From Nocardioides agariphilus (GTDB lineage: Bacteria > Actinomycetota > Actinomycetes > Propionibacteriales > Nocardioidaceae), in NCBI RefSeq assembly GCF_015352445.1, contig NZ_JADKPO010000013.1, positions 1-64,000 on the forward strand: a stretch of DNA of 64,000 nt, written 5' to 3'. Shown here in pieces: positions 55,130 through 62,598 of the stretch. Each line of letters opens with the position of its first letter. Position 1 is the first letter of the stretch. Below the pieces are notes generated by a model, which saw nothing but the letters and a program-made list of their open reading frames with translations, did not search any database and had not been told where the DNA came from. The translations under genes were made by a program, and so were the position numbers.

Positions 55130-56332
55130 ATGCGGATCGTGTCGGTGTCGTCGGGCACGACCGACGCGCTCGAGGTCGGCGTGGTCGATGTGGGTCTCGA
55201 GGGCAGCACAGTGACCATGGAGGTCGTCGGCACGGGCCTCGAGCCGTGGCCCGAGGACCTGCGCACGGCACTGCTCGACGTGCTCCCTCCGGCCGCCACC
55301 ACCGTGGGGGCGATCTGCCAGCTCGACCAGATGTACGGCGTCGCGGTCGCCGAGGCCGTCGCCCGGGTGCAGGTCCAGCTCGACCGACCACCGCACCTGG
55401 TCGTCTCACCCGGCCGGACGGTCTTCCACGACATCCGCGACGGCCGGTGCTACGGCATCCTTCAGCTCGGTCAGCCGGCGTGGATCTCCGAACGCACGGG
55501 ACTGCCCGTCGTCTCCGACCTGCGCTCGCGTGACGTCGCGGGAGGTGGGCTGGGCGCGCCATTGGGCAGCACCCTCGACTCGCTCTGGCTGGCCGGCACG
55601 GGTGGGCCGCGGGTCGCCCTCGACCTCGGGGCCATCGCCTCGGTCTCCGTCGTGGGTGACGAGGGCCAGGCCGTGCGGGCGTGGGACCCCGGTCCTGGCA
55701 CCTGCCTCCTCGACGCGGCGGCGGCCCGTGTCACCGAGGGCCGCCTCAACCACGACGTCGACGGAGCTCTCGCGTCGGCCGGCGAGGTACGACCGGACCT
55801 GCTGTCAGTCCTGTGGGAGCACCCGCACTTCAGCGGCGACCAGCAGGTCGCCTTCGCCGAGTCGTTCTCGCCCGGCTACCTCGACGATGTGCTCGAGCGC
55901 GTGCCCGATGTGTCCGGTCCCGACCTGCTGGCCACGTTGACCGAGCTCACCGCGGCCACCGTGGCGCGCGCCCTGGCGCCGTACGGCGTGATGGAGGTCG
56001 TCGCGTCAGGTCGGGGAGTGGCCAACCCGGCGTTGATGGAGGCCCTGCGGGCGCACCTCGACGGCGTACCCCTCGTCCCCAGTGGCGAGCGCGGCATCCC
56101 GGCCGAGGGCAAGGAGGTGGTGCTCTGGGCGCTGCTCGGCTTCTTGACCTGGCACGGCCTGCCCGGGAGCACCGTCGCCACTGGAGCCCTGGAGCCGCGC
56201 GTCCTCGGCCGGATCACCCCCGGCCTGGAGCCGCTGCGACTGCCCAAGCCGGCCACCTGGCCGCCCCGCAGGCTGCGCGTCGTCACCCGCCAGGACCCCG
56301 AGGCGCCCGAGGTGCGCCAGGAGGCCTGGTGA
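55130..56332 (+). CDS. anmK: Anhydro-N-acetylmuramic acid kinase
   Basis: The 400-residue protein recycles peptidoglycan fragments by phosphorylating 1,6-anhydro-MurNAc to MurNAc-6-phosphate. It shows AnmK features: the N-terminal strand-loop VSVSSGTTDALEVGVVDV (ATP phosphate loop), PHLVVSPGRTVFHDI in the middle, DLRSRDVAGGGLGAPLGS near 135 and ASGRGVANPALMEAL near 305. ATG at 55130 follows GGGGAGG (55115-55121). Before insertion of the element, anmK must have followed the tRNA gene directly. Confidence 0.9.
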   Translation: MRIVSVSSGTTDALEVGVVDVGLEGSTVTMEVVGTGLEPWPEDLRTALLDVLPPAATTVGAICQLDQMYGVAVAEAVARVQVQLDRPPHLVVSPGRTVFHDIRDGRCYGILQLGQPAWISERTGLPVVSDLRSRDVAGGGLGAPLGSTLDSLWLAGTGGPRVALDLGAIASVSVVGDEGQAVRAWDPGPGTCLLDAAAARVTEGRLNHDVDGALASAGEVRPDLLSVLWEHPHFSGDQQVAFAESFSPGYLDDVLERVPDVSGPDLLATLTELTAATVARALAPYGVMEVVASGRGVANPALMEALRAHLDGVPLVPSGERGIPAEGKEVVLWALLGFLTWHGLPGSTVATGALEPRVLGRITPGLEPLRLPKPATWPPRRLRVVTRQDPEAPEVRQEAW

Positions 56333-56450
56333 CGACCCTGAGGGAACACCGGCTTCCTCGCGGTCGTTGAACAGGCGTCCGATCGATAGAGTCGTGAAGA
56401 CTGGTGCGCGTCACAGCGACGCCACCTCGGCCTCCAAGGAGGAGACCAGC

Positions 56451-57326
56451 ATGCAGTCCAACAACCCCGTGTTCCGTCGCTCGGAGGCGTTCAACGGGCA
56501 GGCCAACGCCTACGGCAACCAGTCCTACGCCGGCAACGGCGCCCCCTACGCCGGCTACGGCGACCCCGCGACGTGGGGCACCGGCACCCCTGGCGGGACC
56601 GGCACCTACATCCCCACCCCGACCAAGCGGATGACCATCGACTCGGTCGTCCAGGCGAGCGCCATCTCGTTCGCGGTGGTCCTGGTCACCGCGATCGCCA
56701 CCTGGGTGCTCACCCCCGAGATCACCACCACCACGACCAACTCCGACCTGTCCTCGCTCTTCGCGGCGATGACGATCGGCAGCCTCGCGGCCTTCGGCCT
56801 CTCCATGGTGAACTCGTTCAAGCGGGTCGTCAGCCCGGCACTGGTGCTGGCGTTCTGCGTGGCCGAGGGCGTCGCCCTCGGCGCACTGAGCAAGTTCTTC
56901 GACGCCAGCTTCGGGTCGCCGGACAACCACATCGTGATCAACGCGGTGATGGGCACCTTCGCAGCCTTCGCCGGCACGCTGGCGGCCTACAAGTTCTTCA
57001 ACATCAAGGTCGGCGCCAAGTTCCGGACCTTCGTGATCGCTGCCATGTTCGGCATGGTCGGCCTGTCGGTCCTCGAGCTCGTGCTCGGCCTCTTCGGCTC
57101 TGGCACCGGCCTGTTCGGGGTCACCGGCCTGGGCATGCTCACCGCGTTCGCCGGTCTGGCCCTCGGTGTCTTCATGCTGATCCTCGACTTCGACCAGATC
57201 GAGCGAGGCATCGCCGCCGGTGTGGACGAGCGCGAGTCGTGGCGGGCGGCCTTCGGCCTGACCGTCGCCCTGGTCTGGATCTACACCAACCTGCTGCGGA
57301 TCCTGGCGTTCTTCCAGCAGGACTGA
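56451..57326 (+). CDS. Bax inhibitor-1/YccA-family membrane protein
   Basis: The 291-residue protein has an N-terminal Gly/Asn/Tyr-rich cytoplasmic region (about 1-65) and seven hydrophobic helices (from ISFAVVLVTAIATWVL near 78 to VALVWIYTNLLRILAFF). The last part AGVDERESWRAAFGLTVALVWIYTNLLRIL with the pairs of Asp residues is the BI-1/YccA signature. It is probably a pH-sensitive cation channel or leak protein. ATG at 56451 follows AAGGAGGAG. A strong hairpin terminator follows. Confidence 0.9.
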   Translation: MQSNNPVFRRSEAFNGQANAYGNQSYAGNGAPYAGYGDPATWGTGTPGGTGTYIPTPTKRMTIDSVVQASAISFAVVLVTAIATWVLTPEITTTTTNSDLSSLFAAMTIGSLAAFGLSMVNSFKRVVSPALVLAFCVAEGVALGALSKFFDASFGSPDNHIVINAVMGTFAAFAGTLAAYKFFNIKVGAKFRTFVIAAMFGMVGLSVLELVLGLFGSGTGLFGVTGLGMLTAFAGLALGVFMLILDFDQIERGIAAGVDERESWRAAFGLTVALVWIYTNLLRILAFFQQD

Positions 57327-57346
57327 ACGACCGCTCCTAGCTAGGT

Positions 57347-58423
57347 CTACCCGGGAGGCCGGGGGTCATGGGACCCCCGGCCTCTTGGCTTGTCCGGACC
57401 CAGCCGGGTCAGGTCAGCGGGCTCTTCCTCGGCCTCGGGCCCTTCGGTGGCGAAGGTCGGCGTCTGGCGCCGGTGCCGCAGCTCGACCCACAGGCCTCGG
57501 ACGCCACGCCGCGAGCCACCGACCTCGGTCCCGTCGATCTCGGTGCCGGCGGTCTTGACCGCCTGGATCGCGGCCGTGGTCACCGGCAGCACACCCTCGC
57601 CGCGGCGTGCCTCGGGCTCCGCCTCGTCGTCGGGTGCGAACCCAAGAGCCGCCAGCGTGGACGGCAGCATCACGTCGACCAGCCGGCGGTAGCCCTCGGC
57701 CGACGGGTGGAAGCGGTCGGGCCCGAACATGATCGCCGGCGCCGCCTCGAACTCCGGCCCGAGGACCGAGGCCAGCGAGACCGTGCGCCCGCCCTCCTCG
57801 ACGACCGCGATGGTCTGAGCGGCGGCGAGCCGGTGGGACCAGGCGCGGCCGACCTGCTTGAGCGGCGGGGCGATCGGCTTGACGGTGCCCAGGTCGGGAC
57901 AGGTGCCGACCACGACCTCCACGCCCGCGGTGCGCAGCTGCCGCACCGCCTCGGACAGGTGACGCACGGACTGCGAGGGCAGCACGCTGTGGGTGACGTC
58001 GTTGGCGCCGATCAAGATGACCGCGAGATGGGGTCCCACGGGCAGGGCGCGCGCGACCTGGGCGCCGAGGTCGGAGGAGCGGGCACCGATGAAGGCGTAG
58101 GAGCGCAGGTGGACGCGTCGGTCGGCCTTCTCGGCGATGCCGCTGGCCAGGAGGGCGCCGGTGGTCTCCACGACCCGGCTCACGCCGTACCCGGCTGCGG
58201 CGGAGTCGCCGAGCAAGGCGATCCTGATGGCCGGACTCGGCCGGCCCCGGCCGTACCAGCCGGTCGCGTCAGGCGGCGGGCCCGTGGTCTCGCCGATCGC
58301 CCGGCGAGCCAGCTTGGCCTCGGCGCGCAGCAGGCCGTAGAGGCCCGCACCGAGCACCGAGAGTCCACCGCCGCCGTACGCGGCGGCTGATGCCAGCTTG
58401 CGTGCCGCCCCCGCCTTCCCCAC
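57347..58423 (-). CDS. SGNH/GDSL hydrolase
   Basis: The 358-residue protein has block I IALLGDSAAAGYGV near 69 (Ser of GDS), block III ILIGANDVTHSVL near 137 (Asn) and block V FGPDRFHPSAEGYRRLVD near 236 (Asp/His), which form a SGNH active site. An N-terminal hydrophobic helix (LSVLGAGLYGLL) may anchor it to the membrane or be a signal. The C-terminal tail (about 275-358) is variable and acidic. The stop lies 8 bp before the hairpin that ends the convergent BI-1 gene. Family members hydrolyse lipid or glycan esters. The order SGNH-CBS is also known from mycobacteria. Confidence 0.88.
   Translation of the reverse strand: MGKAGAARKLASAAAYGGGGLSVLGAGLYGLLRAEAKLARRAIGETTGPPPDATGWYGRGRPSPAIRIALLGDSAAAGYGVSRVVETTGALLASGIAEKADRRVHLRSYAFIGARSSDLGAQVARALPVGPHLAVILIGANDVTHSVLPSQSVRHLSEAVRQLRTAGVEVVVGTCPDLGTVKPIAPPLKQVGRAWSHRLAAAQTIAVVEEGGRTVSLASVLGPEFEAAPAIMFGPDRFHPSAEGYRRLVDVMLPSTLAALGFAPDDEAEPEARRGEGVLPVTTAAIQAVKTAGTEIDGTEVGGSRRGVRGLWVELRHRRQTPTFATEGPEAEEEPADLTRLGPDKPRGRGSHDPRPPG
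57355..57384. terminator. Strong hairpin shared by two convergent genes
   Basis: GAGGCCGGGGGTC (57355-57367) and GACCCCCGGCCTC (57372-57384) form a perfect 13-bp stem with loop ATGG. It overlaps the last codons of the SGNH gene and lies 28 bp after the BI-1 stop, so it may stop transcription from both sides. Confidence 0.75.
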
Positions 58424-58497
58424 CTGATCAGGTTATCCGCCGGGCAGAGCCCGGCTGTGATTCGCGAGCACCCGCCGGGTCCGCCTAGCCTGCGGGA

Positions 58498-59901
58498 GTG
58501 CAGTACGTGAACTCCTTGCTCGAGCTGATCGGTCACACCCCCTTGCTGCGCCTGTCGGCCTCGCTCGACGGCGCCGGAGGGACGGAGGGCGCGGGGCCGC
58601 TCGTCCTGGCGAAGGTCGAGTACCTCAACCCCGGCGGTTCGGTGAAGGACCGCATCGCCGAGCGAATGATCGATGCGGCCGAGGCATCGGGTGAGCTGAA
58701 GCCCGGCGGCACGATCGTCGAGCCGACGTCCGGCAACACCGGAGTCGGGCTCGCGATGGTCGCGCAGCGCCGGGGCTACCGATGCGTCTTCGTCTGCCCC
58801 GACAAGGTCAGCGAGGACAAGCGCAACGTGCTCAAGGCCTACGGCGCGGAGGTCGTGGTCTGCCCGACAGCCGTCGCGCCCGAGCACCCCGACTCCTACT
58901 ACAACGTCTCCGACCGGCTCGCCTCGCAGCCGGGTGCCTGGAAGCCCGACCAGTACTCCAACCCCAACAACCCGCGCTCCCACTACGAGACCACCGGCCC
59001 CGAGATCTGGGAGCAGACCGACGGGCGCATCACGCACTTCGTGACGGGGATGGGCACCGGCGGCACCATCAGCGGCGTCGGCCGCTACCTCAAGGAGCAG
59101 AACCCCGCGATCCAGGTGATCGGCGCCGATCCGTCCGGATCGGTGTACTCCGGCGGGACCGGCCGCCCGTATCTCGTCGAAGGCGTCGGCGAGGACTTCT
59201 GGCCCGAGACCTACGACCGCGACATCGCCGACCGGGTCATCGAGGTCAGCGACGCCGACTCGTTCGCGATGACGCGGCGCCTCGCCCGCACCGAGGCACT
59301 GCTCGTGGGCGGCTCCTCGGGGATGGCGGCCCAGGCGGCCAAGGTGCTGGCTGCCGAGCTCGCCGAGACTCCTGAGGGCAAGGACGCCGTGATCGTGGTG
59401 CTCCTGCCCGACTCGGGGCGTGGCTACCTCACGAAGATCTTCAACGACGAGTGGCTGGCCCAGTACGGCTTCCCCGTCGACGGCGCCGCTGGCTCCGGGC
59501 GCACCGTCGGCGAGGTGCTGCGCGGCAAGTCCGGCCGGCTGCCGGACCTGGTGCACACCCACCCCAACGAGACCATTGCCGAGGCCGTGCACATCCTCGA
59601 GGAGTACGCCGTCTCGCAGATGCCTGTCGTGCGCGCAGAGCCCCCCATCGTCGCCGCCGAGGTCGCCGGATCGGTCTCCGACCGGGTGCTGCTCGACAAG
59701 CTGTTCACCGGCCAGGCCAAGCTGACCGACCCGGTCGAGGAGCACATGTCGCCGCCACTGCCGACCATCGGCTCGACCGAGCAGGCGACCGACGCCGTCA
59801 CGCTGCTCGAGGGCGCCGACGCGGTGCTGGTCCAGGAGGACGGCAAGCCGGTCGGCGTCCTGACCCGGCAGGACCTGCTGGCCTACCTGGTGCGCGGCTG
59901 A
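58498..59901 (+). CDS. Cystathionine beta-synthase
   Basis: The 467-residue enzyme condenses serine and homocysteine into cystathionine in reverse transsulfuration. The catalytic PLP domain has YLNPGGSVKDRIAERMI near 42, where the Lys binds PLP, EPTSGNTGVGLAMVA near 79, and GMGTGGTISGVGRYL near 181 for the PLP phosphate. A pair of CBS domains ends the protein (MPVVRAEPP near 377 and LLEGADAVLVQEDGKPVGVLTRQDLLAYL at the C-terminus). GTG at 58498. A palindromic terminator follows. Confidence 0.93.
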   Translation: MQYVNSLLELIGHTPLLRLSASLDGAGGTEGAGPLVLAKVEYLNPGGSVKDRIAERMIDAAEASGELKPGGTIVEPTSGNTGVGLAMVAQRRGYRCVFVCPDKVSEDKRNVLKAYGAEVVVCPTAVAPEHPDSYYNVSDRLASQPGAWKPDQYSNPNNPRSHYETTGPEIWEQTDGRITHFVTGMGTGGTISGVGRYLKEQNPAIQVIGADPSGSVYSGGTGRPYLVEGVGEDFWPETYDRDIADRVIEVSDADSFAMTRRLARTEALLVGGSSGMAAQAAKVLAAELAETPEGKDAVIVVLLPDSGRGYLTKIFNDEWLAQYGFPVDGAAGSGRTVGEVLRGKSGRLPDLVHTHPNETIAEAVHILEEYAVSQMPVVRAEPPIVAAEVAGSVSDRVLLDKLFTGQAKLTDPVEEHMSPPLPTIGSTEQATDAVTLLEGADAVLVQEDGKPVGVLTRQDLLAYLVRG

Positions 59902-59926
59902 GCCACCGGAACCAGAGAAGTGGCTG

Positions 59927-59955
59927 GGGGTGGGACCTGGACCAGGTCCCACCCC
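59927..59955 (+). terminator. Palindromic terminator after cystathionine beta-synthase
   Basis: GGGGTGGGACCTGG and CCAGGTCCCACCCC meet around a single central base (59941), a 14-bp perfect palindrome. No T-run follows. It lies 26 bp after the stop codon. Confidence 0.65.
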
Positions 59956-60183
59956 GGCGTGACGTGCGCACAGCCCCCTGTGCCGTCGTCCTGCCACAGC
60001 TGAAAGCCTGTGCCGTTCAAGCCCCCCAGCTCTGAACGGCGGTTCAGCCAGTACGAAAAAGATAGCGGTTGCGTCCGACTTGTACGAAGAAACGGCGCTT
60101 TTCGGTGCATTACCGCACGATTTCGACCGTATCCGGACTAGTCCTCCCCGAAATCCGTACCGTGGCCCAGCAGGTGTGGGGGG

Positions 60184-61944
60184 TCAGCGGGCGGCATCGC
60201 GGCACTCAGCGGGTGTGCAGTCGACCCACCGCTTCAGCCGCGCCATCAGGTCCTGGGCCCACGGCTTGTCATGGTCCTCGGCGAAGACGTTGACGTCCTC
60301 CCACGGACGGTCGTAGCGGTAGAGCTCCCAGGCGTAGTCGGTGCCCTGCCAGGAGGGGTCGAGGTCCAGACGCACCAGCAGTCCTCGCGCGCCGCGCACC
60401 GCGACGTAGGACGGGATGATGTCGATGGTGCCGCCGGACCCGGTGTCGAGGTCCACCTCGCCGGGCGCCGACTTGGCGTAGGTGTGTTCGAAGAACGCGT
60501 ACCTCGCCGTGGCCGCCCCCGGAGTCGCCAGGGTCTCGGCGAAGGAGATGCCCGAGCGGAACGGGGCGGGCTCCAGACCCGCCAGCTCCTCGAAGGTCGG
60601 CGCCAGGTCGATGTTGTTGACGAACTGGGTGCGTTCGCCCGGCACGACTCCCGGGCCGGTCACGATGAGCGGCACCCGGGTGTCGGAGTCGTACGGCGCA
60701 CCCTTGCCGCCGTTGAGCTGGTGCTGGCCGAGGTGGAAGCCGTTGTCGGCGGTCAGCACCAGGTAGGTGTCGGGGCCGATGGCCTGCCGGATGCGGGCCA
60801 CCATCCGGTCGATGGACTGCACCATCCGGGCGCGGTCCTGGTACTGCCGCAAGGCCTTTGCGTCCGTGAGCGTGATCTCGTTGGTCCGCCACGCCGGCGC
60901 CGGAGCCGTGCTGCCGTCCGCACGCAAGTAGGTCGGCTGGTTGTCCTCGCGCGGGTCGCCATAGCCCTTGAGGTCCTTCAGTCGCAGATCGGCACACGCC
61001 TTCGCCCCGCAGTTGCCTCCGGGGTGCAGGCGGCTCGGGCGGTCGGCCATCGCGGCAGGGAACATGTGCTGGCCGGGATAGGCCGGAGCCAGCTGGGCGT
61101 GCGGACCGTAGACCGCGACCTCCAGGAAGTACGGGCGTCGGTCGCCGGCGTGCTTGGCGATGAAGGCGATGGCCTTGTCGGCGGCGACGTTGGTGGCGTA
61201 CTGGTCATCGATGCGAGGGTCGTCGCGAGCGGGGAGGTCGTGAGAGACCATCTGGAGGTGACCGTCACGGTCGATCCGGGTGGTCTCGAAGTTCCAGCCG
61301 TTGTAGCCGCCGCCGAGGATGGCCTGGAAGTCGCTCCAGCCGGGCAGTCTCGGCGGCGGGACCAGGACGCCGCCACCGACGTCGACGGGCTCGTAGTGGT
61401 TCATGTACTTGCCGACGAAGCCCGTCGTGTAGCCGCTGTGCTGCAGCGACACGTTGAAGGCACGCTTCAGGTTGCCGTTGGCCGCGAACGCCTCGAAGCC
61501 GCCGATGGGGCTGCCGTAGTCGTTGGGGGTGTTGGTGAGCACGCCCGTCTGGTGCGGCGCCTGACCGGTGAAGATCGAGGCCCGGCTCGGACAGCACAGC
61601 GAGTCGACCACGAAGGCGTTGTCGTAGGTCGCGCCCTCGGACTGCATGCCCAGCGCGTTGGGCATCGTCGCCAGCAGTTCGAGGGAGAAGTCGTCCATCA
61701 GCACGAAGACGATGTTCGGGCGGTAGCCCAGAGCACGGTCCGCAGGCACGTCCCGGCTGGTGCTGGAGCTGTGCTGGCGTGGGTGCTCGCCGCGGACCTC
61801 CGCCGATGGCGTGGCATGTCCGCAGCCGGCCAGAGCTGCGACCGCCGCGAGGAACGCCGCCGCCGTCGCGGCGCGGCGTCGCAGGCTCGATGCCCCGAGC
61901 GACAAGGCGATCTCCGTTCCCCGTGAACAGCCGCCATTCGACAA
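60184..61944 (-). CDS. Sulfatase-family lipoprotein
   Basis: The 586-residue protein has a signal with VAALAGCGHA (lipobox near 41) and a sulfatase fold: PNIVFVLMDDFSLELL near 77 (metal-binding Asp pair) and DSLCCPSRASIFTGQ near 114, where the second Cys of CCPSR is the likely formylglycine residue. Further motifs are GKYMNHYEP, VLTADNGFHLGQH near 417 (metal ligands) and LGVW-type tail. It probably cleaves a sulfate ester outside the cytoplasm after oxidation of the Cys. A formylglycine-generating enzyme gene is not in the window. It is convergent with the cystathionine beta-synthase gene. Confidence 0.88.
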   Translation of the reverse strand: MSNGGCSRGTEIALSLGASSLRRRAATAAAFLAAVAALAGCGHATPSAEVRGEHPRQHSSSTSRDVPADRALGYRPNIVFVLMDDFSLELLATMPNALGMQSEGATYDNAFVVDSLCCPSRASIFTGQAPHQTGVLTNTPNDYGSPIGGFEAFAANGNLKRAFNVSLQHSGYTTGFVGKYMNHYEPVDVGGGVLVPPPRLPGWSDFQAILGGGYNGWNFETTRIDRDGHLQMVSHDLPARDDPRIDDQYATNVAADKAIAFIAKHAGDRRPYFLEVAVYGPHAQLAPAYPGQHMFPAAMADRPSRLHPGGNCGAKACADLRLKDLKGYGDPREDNQPTYLRADGSTAPAPAWRTNEITLTDAKALRQYQDRARMVQSIDRMVARIRQAIGPDTYLVLTADNGFHLGQHQLNGGKGAPYDSDTRVPLIVTGPGVVPGERTQFVNNIDLAPTFEELAGLEPAPFRSGISFAETLATPGAATARYAFFEHTYAKSAPGEVDLDTGSGGTIDIIPSYVAVRGARGLLVRLDLDPSWQGTDYAWELYRYDRPWEDVNVFAEDHDKPWAQDLMARLKRWVDCTPAECRDAAR

Positions 61945-61995
61945 CGCCTGCCCACAAAGAGGACTACGCCACGCCCCCTGAGGTTGCCTCGGACC

Positions 61996-62589
61996 TCAAC
62001 TGGTCTGGACCACTCGGTGGGCGCGGTGGGCCGCGGCCTCGACCAGGACGGCGTTCGCCTCGTCGACGCGTTCGACCCAGGCCTGGGCCTCGGCCGGCGA
62101 CTTGCCGAACTCGACGTGCCGCGCGACCAGTCGGGCTCGCCTCACGTCGTCGTCGGTCTCCAGCTGCACGACCTCGTCGAGCTGGTCGCGGACCGCCCGC
62201 CACTCGGGCCGGTCCAGCAGCAGGTAGTTGCCCTCGGTCACCACCAGCTCGACCTCCGGAGGTACGACGAGGGCGGCGGCGATCGGCTGCTCCAGGTCGC
62301 GCTCGAACCCCGGTGCGTAGACCGGGTGGTCGCGCTCCTCGCGCACTCGCCGCAACAGCGCGGCGTACCCCCACGCGTCGAAGGTCTCTGGCGCGCCCTT
62401 GCGGTCCAGGAGGCCGAGGGCCCGCAGCCTGACGTCGGCGAGGTGGAAGCCGTCCATCGGCACGTAGGCGGCGGGCACCTCGCTGGCCGCGACCAACCCC
62501 AGCGCGTAGGTCGTCTTGCCGGCGCCCGGCTTGCCAGCGATGCCGACGATGCGGCGGGAATGCCGCGCCTGGGCCGTCACGCCGGGCAC
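61996..62589 (-). CDS. P-loop nucleoside/pantothenate-type kinase
   Basis: The protein (197 residues from GTG at 62589) has VGIAGKPGAGKTTYALGLV near 14, a Walker A motif, YVPMDGFHLADVRLRALG, in which the DGFH motif is shared with uridine and pantothenate kinases, and LVVTEGNYLLLDRPEW, the phosphate-acceptor-side EGNYLLL. These are typical of the FrcK-like/uridine kinase-like group. An ATG at 62622 is in frame, but using it would overlap the divergent gene's first codons; GTG at 62589 or 62580 is therefore preferred. The substrate is unknown. Confidence 0.8.
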   Translation of the reverse strand: MPGVTAQARHSRRIVGIAGKPGAGKTTYALGLVAASEVPAAYVPMDGFHLADVRLRALGLLDRKGAPETFDAWGYAALLRRVREERDHPVYAPGFERDLEQPIAAALVVPPEVELVVTEGNYLLLDRPEWRAVRDQLDEVVQLETDDDVRRARLVARHVEFGKSPAEAQAWVERVDEANAVLVEAAAHRAHRVVQTS

Positions 62590-62598
62590 GATAGCCGG

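Noticed and set aside
60069-60316. Small plus-strand frames after cystathionine beta-synthase
   Set aside because: Composition is uneven, no ribosome binding site precedes them and they run into the end of the sulfatase gene. The 59956-60183 spacer is a convergent intergenic region of lower GC without a recognised feature.
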